From Burkholderiales bacterium (GTDB lineage: Bacteria > Pseudomonadota > Gammaproteobacteria > Burkholderiales > Nitrosomonadaceae), in the NCBI GenBank assembly GCA_024235735.1, contig JACKLU010000014.1, positions 4,831-68,830 on the forward strand: DNA of 64,000 bases, in the 5' to 3' direction. A program made the position numbers and the translations under genes. This document shows, in pieces, positions 39,431 to 50,932 of this stretch; the stretch's first letter is position 1, and each line of letters begins with the position of its first letter. The notes below the pieces were generated by a model. The model saw only the letters and a list, made by a program, of their open reading frames with translations, had not been told where the DNA came from and made no database searches.

Positions 39431-39638
39431 ATTGCTTACGCGTGCACCAATTGCCTGAATCCCCCATACGCCATCCGTTTACAGTCAAACAGTTGATCCG
39501 ATGAATTCATCAACTCCTTTATGTCAGAACCTTAAGACAATTCCATTGCCGCGGCATCGCTGCTCAACGAAGAATCCTGAATAGCGATCATTTCGGTAGA
39601 ATCCTATATTTCCAATACATAATCAGGTCGGCAGTTCA

Positions 39639-42236
39639 ATGAAAAAAGAAACACCTCACACCCCCATGATGCAGCAGTACTTGGGCATTAAGGCACAGTA
39701 CAGCGATATGCTGCTGTTTTACCGCATGGGAGATTTTTATGAATTATTTTATGAAGATGCCGAGAAAGCCGCCGCCCTGCTCGATATCACGCTGACGCGA
39801 CGCGGCGTCTCCGCCGGAGAGCCCATCAAAATGGCGGGAGTACCTTATCATGCGGCTGAGCAGTATCTGGCCAGACTGGTCAAGCTGGGAGAGTCGATCG
39901 CTATCTGCGAACAAGTTGGTGATCCGGCAACCAGCAAAGGGCCTGTGGCGCGCAAAGTCACCCGTATTGTCACACCCGGCACGCTGACCGATGCCGCGCT
40001 GATGGAGGACAAGCGCGACTGCCTTCTGCTGGCGTTATATGTACAGGATTCAACACTTGGCCTGGCATGGCTTAATCTGGCGGCAGGACAATTGCGATTG
40101 CTGCAAACATCGCCCGATTTGCTTACCAGTGAACTGGAACGATTACAGCCCGCTGAAATCCTCGTGCCTGAAGCGTACCAATCCGTGCATGGTCTAGCGG
40201 AACATTGGATCATAAAACATCTGCCACCCTGGCAATTTGATCATAAAAATGCAACTCTCAGTCTGACCCGGCATTTCAATACACAGGATCTTTCCGGTTT
40301 TGGTTGCGATGATTTATCGACAGCATTATGCGCAGCCAATGCCTTGCTGGAATATACCCGCCTGACTCAAGGCAGTGCCGCCATTCATCTGACCTCCTTG
40401 CAGTCTGAACGTGATAGTGCGTATGTACGCATGAATGCAGCCACGCGCCGCAATCTGGAGCTATCGGAGACCATACGCGGAGAACGCGCGCCGACACTAC
40501 TTTCCTTGCTGGATACTTGTTCCACCAGCATGGGCAGCCGTCTGATGCAATTCTGGCTACACCATCCATTGCGGGATTTGCCTGCTATTCAACAGCGGCT
40601 GGAGAGCGTGGCGAATCTGATTACACACAATATCTATATCGCGATCCATGAATGTTTGAAACATGTTGCCGACATTGAACGCATCACTGCGCGCATTGCA
40701 CTGAAATCGGCGCGACCCAGAGACTTATCCGGTCTGCGCGATAGCCTGAAACAATTGCCTGGCGTGATCCATGCACTGCATGGATGCACCGCGCACAGAA
40801 TCATACACCTGACACAAGCTATTCAACCGGAACCGGAACTGGTCGATTTGCTCGAAAAGGCCATTCAGCCCGAGCCTGGGGTCGTACTGCGCGAAGGTAA
40901 CGTCATCGCCGACGGTTACGACAGTGAATTAGATGAATTACGGACTTTACAGAACAACTGCGGCGCATTTCTGCTGCAACTCGAAGCGCAGGAAAAAGCG
41001 CGTACAGGGATACCCAATTTGAAGGTGGAATATAATCGCGTGCACGGCTTTTATATCGAGGTCACGCATGCGCACAGCGATAAAATACCCGAAAATTATC
41101 GCCGCCGGCAGACACTGAAAAGCGCCGAACGCTATATCACGCCCGAGCTCAAGGTTTTTGAAGATAAGGCCTTGGCCGCGCAGGACAGAGCTTTATCACG
41201 TGAAAAATACCTGTACGATGACTTGCTCGACAAGCTGTCAGGGTACGTACAGAACCTGCAGAAGATCGCCACCGGCGTGGCGGAAATCGATGTCCTGAGC
41301 ACCTTTGCGGAACGCGCGCAATCACTGGATTATTCTGTACCGGTGTTGTCGCACGAAAACATTATTGATATTGAAGAAGGCCGTCATCCCGTCGTTGAGC
41401 GCCAGGTGGAGCACTATATCCCCAATGACGTGCAACTCGGTCAGCACCATTACAGCCAATGTCAGATGTTGATGATTACCGGCCCTAATATGGGTGGCAA
41501 ATCAACCTATATGCGACAAACCGCACTGATTGCATTACTGGCGCATTGCGGCAGCTTTGTACCCGCAGCGAAAGCGCATATTGGTATTCTCGATCAGATT
41601 TTTACCCGTATCGGTGCATCGGATGATTTAGCTGGCGGACGCTCTACTTTCATGGTGGAAATGACGGAAGCGGCCAATATTCTGCATAATGCGACCGCAC
41701 ATAGTCTTGTGCTCATGGATGAAATCGGCCGCGGCACATCGACTTTTGACGGACTCGCGCTTGCTTTCGCCATTGCGCGTTATCTGTTGACTAGGAATCA
41801 GAGCTGTACGCTTTTTGCCACGCACTATTTTGAATTAACCGCGCTCGCGACGGAATTCAAACAAATCCGCAACGTGCATCTGGATGCCGTGGAGCATAAA
41901 AATCATATCGTTTTTCTGCACAAAGTCGCCGCGGGCCCGGCAAGCCGTAGTTATGGGTTGCAGGTTGCCGCTTTGGCCGGCGTTCCAGGCGCCGCCATTC
42001 GAATCGCAAAGAAGCACCTCTCGGCACTGGAAACCAATAGTCCGGACAAGCAACCACAACTGGATCTTTTTTTTGATGATAGCGCCACAGACGAGCATCA
42101 CGCTTTAACCGAGACCTTCATTGAAAATCCTATCATTACCTCGCTGCAAGCCATTTCGCCTGATGAACTGACGCCAAGACAAGCGCTCGAGCGGCTGTAT
42201 CAGCTCAAACAGATGCTCAATGAGCAGCAACAGTAA
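39639..42236 (+). CDS. mutS: MutS, DNA mismatch recognition ATPase
   Basis: Recognises mismatches and starts methyl-independent or MutL-dependent repair. 865 residues, standard length. N-terminal mismatch-reading motif GDFYELFY (the Phe-x-Glu element), connector and lever domains, then the ATPase with Walker [33 protein letters not shown], Walker [17 protein letters not shown] and [10 protein letters not shown]-terminal dimerisation tail is present. No neighbouring mutL; convergent with the slyD-like gene 35 bp downstream. Confidence 0.97.
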   Translation: MKKETPHTPMMQQYLGIKAQYSDMLLFYRMGDFYELFYEDAEKAAALLDITLTRRGVSAGEPIKMAGVPYHAAEQYLARLVKLGESIAICEQVGDPATSKGPVARKVTRIVTPGTLTDAALMEDKRDCLLLALYVQDSTLGLAWLNLAAGQLRLLQTSPDLLTSELERLQPAEILVPEAYQSVHGLAEHWIIKHLPPWQFDHKNATLSLTRHFNTQDLSGFGCDDLSTALCAANALLEYTRLTQGSAAIHLTSLQSERDSAYVRMNAATRRNLELSETIRGERAPTLLSLLDTCSTSMGSRLMQFWLHHPLRDLPAIQQRLESVANLITHNIYIAIHECLKHVADIERITARIALKSARPRDLSGLRDSLKQLPGVIHALHGCTAHRIIHLTQAIQPEPELVDLLEKAIQPEPGVVLREGNVIADGYDSELDELRTLQNNCGAFLLQLEAQEKARTGIPNLKVEYNRVHGFYIEVTHAHSDKIPENYRRRQTLKSAERYITPELKVFEDKALAAQDRALSREKYLYDDLLDKLSGYVQNLQKIATGVAEIDVLSTFAERAQSLDYSVPVLSHENIIDIEEGRHPVVERQVEHYIPNDVQLGQHHYSQCQMLMITGPNMGGKSTYMRQTALIALLAHCGSFVPAAKAHIGILDQIFTRIGASDDLAGGRSTFMVEMTEAANILHNATAHSLVLMDEIGRGTSTFDGLALAFAIARYLLTRNQSCTLFATHYFELTALATEFKQIRNVHLDAVEHKNHIVFLHKVAAGPASRSYGLQVAALAGVPGAAIRIAKKHLSALETNSPDKQPQLDLFFDDSATDEHHALTETFIENPIITSLQAISPDELTPRQALERLYQLKQMLNEQQQ

Positions 42237-42271
42237 GAAAGGACGGACAGTTTTTGTTTAACCGTCGTCTG

Positions 42272-42751
42272 TTAATGCGCATGTCCATGCGGCCCATGTG
42301 CATGCTGATGTGCGATTTCTTCCGCTGTTGCCGGACGTATATCAATCACTGTGCAGGAAAAATTGAGCTTCATTCCTGCCAAGGGATGGTTACCATCAAC
42401 AACCACCTTATCATCCTCAATATCGGTCACCGTATAGACGATAAACTCTTCCGAACCTTCCGGAGCACCCTCAAAACGCATGCCGACACTGACATTATCA
42501 GGAAATGCGCTGCGCGGCTCGATATGAATCAGACTGCCGTCATACTCACCAAAGGTATTTTCCGGTTCCATTGAAACCGTGCAGGAAAAACCCACTGCTT
42601 TTTGGTGCAATGCCTCTTCCACCAGAGGAAAAATACCATCGTAACCGCCATGCAGATAACTGATCGGCTCATCGGTTTTTTCAATAATATTTCCGGATGT
42701 GTCTGATAATTCGTAATGTAGCGAAACCACGGTATTCTTTTCTATTAACAT
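42272..42751 (-). CDS. SlyD-type FKBP peptidyl-prolyl isomerase
   Basis: Folding helper that isomerises Xaa-Pro bonds. About 159 residues: the FKBP core is split by an insert-in-flap (IF) chaperone domain (about 65-125). Start of the core is TVVSLHYELSDTSGNIIEKT with GFSCTVSMEPENTFGEYD in the middle and GNHPLAGMKLNFSCTVIDI at the end. A short C-terminal His-rich tail (HQHAHGPHGHAH) could bind nickel or other metals, as in SlyD. I prefer the ATG at 42751 over an upstream TTG. Last gene of the envelope/translation cluster, minus strand. Confidence 0.85.
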   Translation of the reverse strand: MLIEKNTVVSLHYELSDTSGNIIEKTDEPISYLHGGYDGIFPLVEEALHQKAVGFSCTVSMEPENTFGEYDGSLIHIEPRSAFPDNVSVGMRFEGAPEGSEEFIVYTVTDIEDDKVVVDGNHPLAGMKLNFSCTVIDIRPATAEEIAHQHAHGPHGHAH

Positions 42752-42809
42752 ATGTTTATTCAATCCAAGTAAAAAGTTTAACTATTTAAATACTGTCCAT
42801 GAAAGACTA

Positions 42810-43256
42810 TTACGTATCCAATACCGCGATCGCAACAGTCACCAGACCGATAACCAGATTTAGTCCGATCAGCACCCGGATCTGCACCAAAGCTATACCT
42901 GCCGACTGCCATTCCTCCGCTGCCACATAGCGTTTAAACTTACGATACGCTGTAAAAAAAACGTGAAGAAAAATAAGTACCATCATCATACCCAAAGCGG
43001 CCATCAAATAGATGTTGAACGACAATTTTCCCAGCCCCCCCATCTCGGCAACCATATGAAAACCGCTCGCAAGAATTATCGTTACTGACAGCCACACCCA
43101 GTGAAAGAAACCGCCAAAGACAGCTTGCCAGAATTTAAACATCTCTGGCATTTGCAACTGTTGATTCACCACGGGACGCAAGACCATATAGGCAAAAAAC
43201 ATGCCCCCCACCCAAATGACGACACCTAATAGATGTAAAACTTTCAGGACCTCCAT
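42810..43256 (-). CDS. CopD-family membrane protein
   Basis: 148-residue polytopic protein with four predicted helices. Motifs EVLKVLHLLGVVIWVGGMFF, HWVWLSVTIILASGFHMV and AALGMMMVLIFLHVFF are typical of the small standalone CopD-like proteins found across Proteobacteria; several His in helices suggest metal or haem binding. The ATG at 43256 has AAGGAATC upstream and gives the normal start MEVLK. It follows rnhB by about 30 bp and may be co-transcribed. Confidence 0.75.
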   Translation of the reverse strand: MEVLKVLHLLGVVIWVGGMFFAYMVLRPVVNQQLQMPEMFKFWQAVFGGFFHWVWLSVTIILASGFHMVAEMGGLGKLSFNIYLMAALGMMMVLIFLHVFFTAYRKFKRYVAAEEWQSAGIALVQIRVLIGLNLVIGLVTVAIAVLDT

Positions 43257-43286
43257 ACTGATTCCTTCGCACAAAATTCTGATAAT

Positions 43287-43865
43287 TCAATCATTGCTGC
43301 TTCCAATCGCCTTCACAGGAGAAAAACTCCGCCGATGTATTTCTGTGGCGCCATAGCGTTCGAGTGCGGCAAGATGTGCTTTTGTAGGATACCCCTTATG
43401 CCGATCAAATCCATACTGCGGAAAAAGCAAATGGTGCGCCATCATTTCCGCATCGCGCGCAGTCTTTGCCAGAATTGACGCCGCTGCAATCTCCGCAATC
43501 AAAGCATCGCCTTTTATAACGGTCGTTACCGGAATCCTGATCTTTGTTGGTGCATGCACACCATCGATTAAAACACTGTCCGGCATCACCGGCAACCGCG
43601 CAATGGCGCGTTGCATTGCCAGTAATGTCGCCTGCAGGATATTCAACTGGTCAATTTCCGCCACCGAAGCAGACGCCACACTCCAGGCCAGGGCACGTTC
43701 CTTGATCAAGGCGGCAAAATAATCACGTTTTTTTTCGTTTAATTGCTTGGAATCCGCCAAACCGGCAATACCATGTTCCGGACCTAAAATGACACATGCC
43801 GCGAAAACAGGACCGGCAATCGGACCGCGGCCCGCCTCATCAACACCAGCGATTAATCGGCTCAC
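43287..43865 (-). CDS. rnhB: RnhB, ribonuclease HII
   Basis: Cleaves RNA in RNA-DNA hybrids and starts removal of single ribonucleotides from DNA. 192 residues with the family signature [18 protein letters not shown] (Asp-Glu catalytic pair), [11 protein letters not shown] and [18 protein letters not shown]. Follows fabZ by 45 bp. In many Proteobacteria lpxA and lpxB stand between fabZ and rnhB; they are absent here. Confidence 0.96.
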   Translation of the reverse strand: MSRLIAGVDEAGRGPIAGPVFAACVILGPEHGIAGLADSKQLNEKKRDYFAALIKERALAWSVASASVAEIDQLNILQATLLAMQRAIARLPVMPDSVLIDGVHAPTKIRIPVTTVIKGDALIAEIAAASILAKTARDAEMMAHHLLFPQYGFDRHKGYPTKAHLAALERYGATEIHRRSFSPVKAIGSSND

Positions 43866-43909
43866 ATTACAAGCTGATTAGAATGTTGCCTTACTATTCA
43901 GGAAAACAG

Positions 43910-44344
43910 TTACACGCTTCTGGCCGTGCACATCAGCTTAGCTTCCGTGACCAGCTGATCGTCGACCTCCGCCCGAACTGAATATTTCCACAACCCTTTT
44001 ATCTGGCGATCAATGGTGGCTTTGAGAATAAGCTGATCTCCGGCTGTTACCGGTTTTTTGAAACGCACGCCATCAATGCCCACAAAATAATAGACCGAAT
44101 CCTCCTTGCGGGTATTTTCTTCTGTTTTCAGTGTCAGCAGTGCCGCGGCCTGCGCCAGCGCTTCAACAATCAGCACACCCGGCATTACAGGATGGTGGGG
44201 AAAATGCCCGGCAAAAAAGGGCTCATTAATGGATACGTTTTTTAACGCAACAATATCTTTTCCCGCATCAATGGAAATAACTCTATCCACTAATAACAAT
44301 GGATAACGATGCGGCAAGTATTTAAGAATTTCATGAATATTCAT
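43910..44344 (-). CDS. fabZ: FabZ, (3R)-hydroxyacyl-ACP dehydratase
   Basis: Dehydrates 3-hydroxyacyl-ACP in fatty-acid elongation; hot-dog fold. 144 residues. [12 protein letters not shown] and the active-site segment [20 protein letters not shown] carry the catalytic His and Glu. It lies between skp and rnhB. Confidence 0.96.
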   Translation of the reverse strand: MNIHEILKYLPHRYPLLLVDRVISIDAGKDIVALKNVSINEPFFAGHFPHHPVMPGVLIVEALAQAAALLTLKTEENTRKEDSVYYFVGIDGVRFKKPVTAGDQLILKATIDRQIKGLWKYSVRAEVDDQLVTEAKLMCTARSV

Positions 44345-44378
44345 TTGTAGTTTCCTTTTCTGATTCAGATTTCAAGAA

Positions 44379-44939
44379 TCATTGTGAGGCAGCGCGGCCG
44401 TTCAAGACTTCAATCACCTGATCAGTGATGTCAATGCGTTGACTGCGATAGACTGAATCCTGCAACTGCAGAATAAGATCATAGCGTTCTTTTTCAGCAA
44501 TCTGCTGAATCGCCTGATCAATCAGATTGAGAATAACGCCGTACTCTTCGTTCTGACGCGCAGTCAAATCCTCGCGCATCTGGCGTTGCGCCCGCTGATA
44601 AGTGCGACTTAGATTGGCAAGCTCACGTTCCAGCTCAAGCCGGTCGGTGTCACTCAGTGTCGCGCCTTTCTTTTCCAGCCGATCCTGCATCACCCGGGTC
44701 TGCTCAGCCATTTCCTTTATTTCAGCATCCCGTGGGAGAAATTCCTGATCAATTTTTTTGTGTGCTGCCAGTGCGGGGCGCGATTCACGCAGAATTTTTT
44801 CGGTGTTAACCACGCCGATCTTGATTGTATCGTTGGCATAAGCAATACCAGACTCTGGTGACAGTGTCAGGATAAGCGTTATCAAAATATATCGCCACAG
44901 GAAATTCAAGTGCAACAGATGCCTCCAACTGGTCATCAC
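44379..44939 (-). CDS. skp: Skp/OmpH periplasmic chaperone
   Basis: Trimeric 'jellyfish' chaperone that carries unfolded outer-membrane proteins to BamA. 186 residues; signal peptide ending near ESGIAYA, then IKIGVVNTEKILRESRPALAAHK and long amphipathic coiled-coil arms (about 50-160). It directly follows bamA and precedes fabZ. The lpxD gene usually found between skp and fabZ is missing (35-bp gap). Confidence 0.9.
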   Translation of the reverse strand: MMTSWRHLLHLNFLWRYILITLILTLSPESGIAYANDTIKIGVVNTEKILRESRPALAAHKKIDQEFLPRDAEIKEMAEQTRVMQDRLEKKGATLSDTDRLELERELANLSRTYQRAQRQMREDLTARQNEEYGVILNLIDQAIQQIAEKERYDLILQLQDSVYRSQRIDITDQVIEVLNGRAASQ

Positions 44940-44944
44940 GCAAA

Positions 44945-47272
44945 TCAGAACTGCTGCCCAAAAAGAAACTGAAACGCCTGTATATTATCTTCCGGTTTCT
45001 CATTAAGCGGCTTGGCCAGACTGACTTTCAATGGGCCCATCGGTGATATCCAGGTCACCGAAATACCTGCGGAATAGCGCATCAAGTCCGAAAACCCTCT
45101 TTCGATAAGCACACCATTTTCATCATACTTTGCCTTGAATCGATCAAATACCGTCCCCGCGTCGACAAAAGCACCCAGACGGACTGAACGATCGTCTTTC
45201 ATGAAGGGCATGGGAAACAACAACTCGAGATTGGCTACGAGACGTTTGCTGGCGCCTAGTGCAAAGGTTCTGTCCGAGTTCGGAATACCTTCTCTCGGAC
45301 CAAGCGAATTCAGATCATATCCGCGTATTGAATTATTGCCACCAGCAAAAAAGTTCTTGAAGAATGGCAATGGTTTTCCTGAATAACCATCACCTATGCC
45401 AAATTCAGTATTCAGAAATAACGTAAACATCTGGGTCAGCGGAAAATACGTTCTCTGGTTATAGCTGACTTTATAATAATTCAGGTCGGCGCCCGGAACG
45501 CTGGCTTCGGCAAACAAACGGTGCGTAGTGCCTGACGTGGTATAAATGGCACTATCGCGTCTGTCCCTCGCCCAGCTCACCGTCACGGGAAGATTATTTG
45601 TGGTGCTGCCAAATTGTTCGACAAACCGAACGGTACGCGGCAGACTGTCTGCAAACGTGTCTATACTGGTTTGCTCAGCGCCCGCGCTGAACGATACGAT
45701 GTCATTCTCGGCAATGGGAATACCAAAGCGCATGATGGCGCCCGTGGTTGTCGTTCTGAATGCATTAACTCTGGACAGGCGTGAGGTATTCAAATTTCTG
45801 CGGAATACATCGAATCCCAGGCTGACACCATTGACCGTAAAGTATGGATTTGTAAAGGATGCGGAAAAAACGCGATTAATCCTGCCTGTATTAACTTGCA
45901 GGCTTAAATGATTGCCTGTACCAAAGATATTATCCTGTGAAACAGAACCATTCAGTATCAATCCCTCACGATCCGAAAACCCTGCGCCGAACATCACAGC
46001 GCCGGTTGGCTTCTCGGTTACCCGAACATTGACATCAACCTGATCAGGTGCATCGGGAACCGGCGGCGTTTCCACATCCACGCTGTTGAAAAAGAACAGG
46101 CGGTCAGCGCGCTGCCTGGAAAGATTGATTTTTGATGTCGAATGCCACGCGCCTTCCATCTGCCTGAATTCTCGGCGAATCACTTCATCCTTGGTTCGAT
46201 CATTGCCGGAAATATTGATCCGGCGGATATAGACACGCCGTCCTGGATCAATGAAAAATGTGAATCCCGCTTGCAGATTCTCAGGATCAAGATCGGGAGC
46301 GGCGTTGACATTGGCGAATGCGTAACCGTCATCCCCCAGGCGATCAGTAATCAACTTGATGGATTCCGTCAGCTTTTGGCGCGCGAACACATCACCGGGC
46401 TGCAGCAATATCAGTTTTCTGAGCTCTTCTTCGGGGACCAGCAATTCACCGGCAAGATTGATGTCGGATACGGTGTATTGTTTCCCTTCGGCAATATTGA
46501 CAGTGATATAAATATCCTGCATGTCAGGCGTGATTGAAACCTGCGTGGACTCGATACTGAATTCCAGATAACCGCGATCCAGATAATATGAACGCACTGT
46601 TTCCAGATCTGCAGATAATTTCTGCTTGGAATACTGGTCGTTTTTCGTAAACCAGGTCAGCAGTCCCGGTGTCGTCAAGACAAAAAGACCGCGCAAGGTT
46701 TTGTCATCGAAAGTTTCATTACCGACAAAGCTGATCTGTCTGATGCGCGCTGTTCGTCCTTCCTTGATATCAAAATTGATCGCGACGCGATTGCGCTCCA
46801 GCGGCGTTGTCGTTGTTGTGATTTGAACAGCATATTTGCCGGTGCTGATGTATTGCCTTTTCAGTTCCTGTTCAGCGCGATCAAGCATGGAGCGGCTGAA
46901 TATCCGGGATTCCGACAATCCCGCCTGTTTCAGGCCTTCCTTGAGTTTGTCTTTCTCAAAAGCCTTTGCACCTGTGATGTTTATCTGTGCTATCGCCGGA
47001 CGCTCCTCAACCTGCACAATCAGCACACCACTCTCGGCTTTCAGTTTAACGTCCTTGAAGAAACCGGTTGCATACAACGCCTTGACTGCCGCAGTCGCTT
47101 TTGCCGTATCGAGCGTATCACCCACCTTCACGGGCAGATAACTGAACACTGTGCCCGCCTCTGTCCGTTGAATGCCTTCGACACGAATATCGACGACTAC
47201 AAACGACTCGTCCGCCAAGGCTGGAAATGCGCACAAAAAGACAACCAGCGCAACAAAGGATTTGAAGATCAT
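44945..47272 (-). CDS. bamA: BamA, outer-membrane protein assembly factor
   Basis: Core of the Bam machine inserting beta-barrel proteins. 775 residues; signal peptide FKSFVALVVFLCAFPALA, five POTRA domains (about 22-420), and a 16-strand barrel with the conserved VRGY-type loop motif (IRGYDLNSLGPR). It ends FQFLFGQQF with terminal Phe. Located in the conserved order rseP-bamA-skp, 3 bp after rseP. Confidence 0.96.
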   Translation of the reverse strand: MIFKSFVALVVFLCAFPALADESFVVVDIRVEGIQRTEAGTVFSYLPVKVGDTLDTAKATAAVKALYATGFFKDVKLKAESGVLIVQVEERPAIAQINITGAKAFEKDKLKEGLKQAGLSESRIFSRSMLDRAEQELKRQYISTGKYAVQITTTTTPLERNRVAINFDIKEGRTARIRQISFVGNETFDDKTLRGLFVLTTPGLLTWFTKNDQYSKQKLSADLETVRSYYLDRGYLEFSIESTQVSITPDMQDIYITVNIAEGKQYTVSDINLAGELLVPEEELRKLILLQPGDVFARQKLTESIKLITDRLGDDGYAFANVNAAPDLDPENLQAGFTFFIDPGRRVYIRRINISGNDRTKDEVIRREFRQMEGAWHSTSKINLSRQRADRLFFFNSVDVETPPVPDAPDQVDVNVRVTEKPTGAVMFGAGFSDREGLILNGSVSQDNIFGTGNHLSLQVNTGRINRVFSASFTNPYFTVNGVSLGFDVFRRNLNTSRLSRVNAFRTTTTGAIMRFGIPIAENDIVSFSAGAEQTSIDTFADSLPRTVRFVEQFGSTTNNLPVTVSWARDRRDSAIYTTSGTTHRLFAEASVPGADLNYYKVSYNQRTYFPLTQMFTLFLNTEFGIGDGYSGKPLPFFKNFFAGGNNSIRGYDLNSLGPREGIPNSDRTFALGASKRLVANLELLFPMPFMKDDRSVRLGAFVDAGTVFDRFKAKYDENGVLIERGFSDLMRYSAGISVTWISPMGPLKVSLAKPLNEKPEDNIQAFQFLFGQQF

Positions 47273-47275
47273 TTT

Positions 47276-48643
47276 TTAACCAGTAGTAAGTCGGCTTATA
47301 TCGTTATAAATTGCGAATGTCATCAGCGTAAACAACATGGCCAAACCAACTCTCTGACCGATAATCATGATCTTTTCCGAAACCGGTGATCCTTTAATAA
47401 CCTCAATTGTATAATACATTAAATGTCCGCCATCCAGAACCGGAATGGGCAACAGATTCAGCACCGCCAGACTGACGCTGATCAACGCCAGAAATGCCAG
47501 ATAGGAAACCAGCCCCATCTGTGCGGATTGGCCGGCGTAATCCGCGATGGATATCGGTCCGCTGACATTTTTCCAGGATACATCGCCGAAAATCATCTTG
47601 TATAGCATCCGTAGCGTCAGCGCCGTTGTTTCCCATGTTTTTTCCAGCGCTTTTCTGACTGCTTCACCAGCCGGATAGGTTACAATCACGCGCAGCGCTT
47701 CAAAAGCGGATTGATCAATTACCGGCGTGACACCAATCCTGCCGATTGTACGGCCATGTTCGATTTCTTCCTGGGGTGTCACGTTCAATTCAATGATTTG
47801 CCCATGACGCAGAATCTCCAGAACCAGAATGCGGCCAGGATTGGACTGTATTTCCGGCACAAATTCCATCCAGCTGTCAATCGTTTTATCATTGACAGCC
47901 AGTATTTCATCGCCAGCCATCAATCCCGCGCGCGCGCCTGCGCCTCCCGACATTACTTCAGCGACAACAGGCCTGATTTCAGGCTGGTAGGCATTAAATC
48001 CTATTTTTCCAAGTACATCGCCTTCCAGTTCGTCAGGATGGATACCGCTCAAATCCAGTTGTCGCCAATTAATTTCGCCGCGCTGATTGACTGTTTCAAC
48101 AGTGACATCCGAGGATTGATTAACGGCATAGCGTAATAAGGTCCAGCGAACATCCTGCCAGCTCACAATCGCTTCATTCTGGATTCTGACGATTGTTTCG
48201 CCTTCCTCGAACCTTGCCTGAGCCACCGGCGTATCAGATGCAGCGGAACCAATGACCGGTTTAACACCTTCCACGCCCAGTACAAACATCAGCCAGTACA
48301 TAACAATCGCCAGCAGAAAATTAGCCAGCGGGCCCGCCGCGACAATGGCAAATCGCCGCCCTACGGGTTGCCGATTAAACGCCCGCGACAATTCGCTTTC
48401 AGCTACACGGCCTTCATTCTCATCAAGCATTTTGACGTAGCCACCGAGAGGAATCGCCGCGACAACCCATTCCGTCTGATCCTTGCCAATACGCTTGCGG
48501 AATATCGGCTGGCCAAAGCCTACCGAGAATCTCAATACTTTGACCCCGTTCCAGCGGGCCACCAGATAGTGCCCGAATTCGTGAAAAGTGATCAATATGC
48601 CCAGGGCAACGACAAAAGCGATTAACGTAAAGAGTATTGACAT
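47276..48643 (-). CDS. rseP: RseP, intramembrane zinc protease
   Basis: Site-2 protease that cleaves the anti-sigma factor RseA and removes signal-peptide remnants. 455 residues. Zinc motif HEFGHY near residue 21, two PDZ domains (about 115-305), and LLPIPVLDGGHLMYYTIE carrying the third zinc ligand. Family-typical length. Upstream gap to dxr is 178 bp with no gene. Confidence 0.95.
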   Translation of the reverse strand: MSILFTLIAFVVALGILITFHEFGHYLVARWNGVKVLRFSVGFGQPIFRKRIGKDQTEWVVAAIPLGGYVKMLDENEGRVAESELSRAFNRQPVGRRFAIVAAGPLANFLLAIVMYWLMFVLGVEGVKPVIGSAASDTPVAQARFEEGETIVRIQNEAIVSWQDVRWTLLRYAVNQSSDVTVETVNQRGEINWRQLDLSGIHPDELEGDVLGKIGFNAYQPEIRPVVAEVMSGGAGARAGLMAGDEILAVNDKTIDSWMEFVPEIQSNPGRILVLEILRHGQIIELNVTPQEEIEHGRTIGRIGVTPVIDQSAFEALRVIVTYPAGEAVRKALEKTWETTALTLRMLYKMIFGDVSWKNVSGPISIADYAGQSAQMGLVSYLAFLALISVSLAVLNLLPIPVLDGGHLMYYTIEVIKGSPVSEKIMIIGQRVGLAMLFTLMTFAIYNDISRLTTG

Positions 48644-48821
48644 GTCTGTTCAGTATTACGCGCAGAAAGGAGAGGCTTTTTTATTTCATTCATCAGTCAG
48701 TTGAGTTACTGAAAATCGATTTCGGTTGTGTTCACTTTTGTGCATGACTGAGCAGTCCAAGTCGTAATCTTACCATTAGAAAAAAGTCGTGGCATGGAAA
48801 AGCAATAAAAACCGCTTTTGC

Positions 48822-50012
48822 CTAATTCAGTGCAGCAAGCCAGTTTCCCGCCGTTTCACGCGCGATGCTGTCGGCTTCCAGCACATCGCTCAAGGAATGT
48901 ATTGTCTGTTGCGCCACATTCTGCATGACATGTTCTATCATTACTGGAATAGATGTAAAGGGCAGCTTTTCATCAAGAAAGGATGCTACAGCAACTTCAT
49001 TCGCCGCATTCAGTACCGCGGGCATATTGTCTCCCATTTCAAGCGCCTGGTAAGCCAATCTCAAGCAGGGAAACCGTTCAAAATCAGGCGGCTCAAAATC
49101 CAGATGCTTGACATCAAACATATTCAGCGACGTAACACCACTTTCAATTCTTTCGGGATAGCCCATGGCATGCGCTATCGGCGTACGCATATCCGGATTA
49201 CCCAGTTGCGCCAGAACCGAGCCATCCACATATTCAACCATCGAATGAATAACGCTCTGCGGATGAATAACCACCTGGATGTTTTCCGGCGGCGCGTTAA
49301 ACAGCCAGTGCGCCTCGATGACTTCAAGCCCTTTATTCATCATGGTTGCGGAATCCACTGATATTTTTCGCCCCATATCCCAGTTCGGATGCGCGCAAGC
49401 CTGTTCAGGCGTCACATGCGCCAGCAAATCCCGCGATAGGGTTCTGAACGGACCGCCAGACGCAGTCAACAGGATACGTTTGATCCCTTTTTCTACCAGA
49501 TTTCCATTGAAATCCTGCGGCAACGACTGATGAATCGCATTATGCTCGCTATCAATCGGTAATAATATGGCATGATGTTTTTTGACCACATCCATAAAAA
49601 TCCGGCCTGCCATCACCAGCGTCTCTTTATTGGCGAGCAGCACAAGCTTGCCAGCTTGCGCAGCGGCAAATGTTGGCCGTATACCCGCAGCACCAACAAT
49701 AGCCGCCATGACGACGTCTACCTCGGGTAATGAAGCTACTTTCTCCAGTGACTCCACGCCCGAGAGCACAACCGTATCCAGTTTCGCCTGACTGACTGCT
49801 TCTTTCAGTTGCTGCGCGGATGCGGGATCCAGCATTACAGCAAATTGCGGTTTAAACTGGTTGCATTGCACGAGCATTTTCTTGACATTACTATGCGCAG
49901 TCAGTGCAAGAATCTTGAACCGATCGGGATGGCGATGGACAACATCCAGTGTGCTGTCACCGATACTGCCAGTCGATCCCAGAATAGTTAAAAGGCGGAT
50001 AGAATTATTCAT
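48822..50012 (-). CDS. dxr: Dxr, 1-deoxy-D-xylulose 5-phosphate reductoisomerase
   Basis: Second step of the MEP isoprenoid pathway, making 2-C-methylerythritol 4-phosphate. 396 residues. NADPH motif [36 protein letters not shown] (metal ligands), and [21 protein letters not shown]. Overlaps cdsA by 4 bp. Confidence 0.97.
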   Translation of the reverse strand: MNNSIRLLTILGSTGSIGDSTLDVVHRHPDRFKILALTAHSNVKKMLVQCNQFKPQFAVMLDPASAQQLKEAVSQAKLDTVVLSGVESLEKVASLPEVDVVMAAIVGAAGIRPTFAAAQAGKLVLLANKETLVMAGRIFMDVVKKHHAILLPIDSEHNAIHQSLPQDFNGNLVEKGIKRILLTASGGPFRTLSRDLLAHVTPEQACAHPNWDMGRKISVDSATMMNKGLEVIEAHWLFNAPPENIQVVIHPQSVIHSMVEYVDGSVLAQLGNPDMRTPIAHAMGYPERIESGVTSLNMFDVKHLDFEPPDFERFPCLRLAYQALEMGDNMPAVLNAANEVAVASFLDEKLPFTSIPVMIEHVMQNVAQQTIHSLSDVLEADSIARETAGNWLAALN

Positions 50013-50833
50013 GGTTGAAAAGAATTAAAAATCTGCACAGCCAATATGGCGACAGGCAATGCGGCGGTCAATGCGTCAATACGATCCAGTATACCGCCAT
50101 GACCGGGAAGAATGCTGCCACTATCTTTAACACCCGCCTGTCGTTTAATGAGCGATTCAAACAAATCGCCCATAATGCCTAATGCCGCTAAAATGATCAA
50201 CAATGGAATCAGCGTCCCCACATACGCACCATCGGCAAAAACAAAAACCCATATCAGTCCGTAAATCATGACAGCCAGCATTGCGCCCGCAACACCTTCC
50301 CAAGTTTTTCCTGGACTGATGTGATACGCGAGTTTACGCCTGCCAAAAGCCCTGCCGGCAAAATAGGCGGCAGTATCAGAAATCCAGATGGTTCCCATAA
50401 ATCCCAGCAACAGCATTGGGCTGATTGCGCGTAGCTGATAGAGTGCAAGCACCGTGGGAATCAATATCAGCCAGCCTATCATCATGAGTGCGAGTACATT
50501 AGTAATTTTGCAGGGCTGCTTTAATTGAAAAGGAACATAGCCCACCCAAAAAAACGCGGACAAAACATAAATCCCCATCAACGCCTTTGTATAGGCATCG
50601 GTTTCCGCTGCGTCGCTGAGCTGAAACAGCAACTCTCCTCCGATCAGCGTCGTCAAAATCATAAATATGATCGTGTTCCTGACCGAAAACCCCGCTAGAT
50701 TACACCATTCGCGTGATCCTATGACGGCCAGCGCCAGCAGAAAAGCCGCCCAGAAGACATTCTGCAAATACAACAGCGCCAGCAAAAATAGCGGCAATAC
50801 AACTGCCGCCGTCAGGATGCGCGTTTTTAGCAT
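50009..50833 (-). CDS. cdsA: CdsA, phosphatidate cytidylyltransferase
   Basis: Makes CDP-diacylglycerol from phosphatidate and CTP in the inner membrane. 274 residues with about eight helices and the signature [28 protein letters not shown], and [20 protein letters not shown] followed by [14 protein letters not shown] (the conserved C-terminal CdsA motif). Placed between uppS and dxr as in many Proteobacteria. Confidence 0.96.
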   Translation of the reverse strand: MLKTRILTAAVVLPLFLLALLYLQNVFWAAFLLALAVIGSREWCNLAGFSVRNTIIFMILTTLIGGELLFQLSDAAETDAYTKALMGIYVLSAFFWVGYVPFQLKQPCKITNVLALMMIGWLILIPTVLALYQLRAISPMLLLGFMGTIWISDTAAYFAGRAFGRRKLAYHISPGKTWEGVAGAMLAVMIYGLIWVFVFADGAYVGTLIPLLIILAALGIMGDLFESLIKRQAGVKDSGSILPGHGGILDRIDALTAALPVAILAVQIFNSFQP

Positions 50834-50932
50834 GGCGACCCTTTTATCAACAGGAAAAATTCCGGTAATTAATGAAATGCAGGATGCAGATCAGGGAGAA
50901 TAGTTCGGTGAATAACATATGAACGACGAAAT

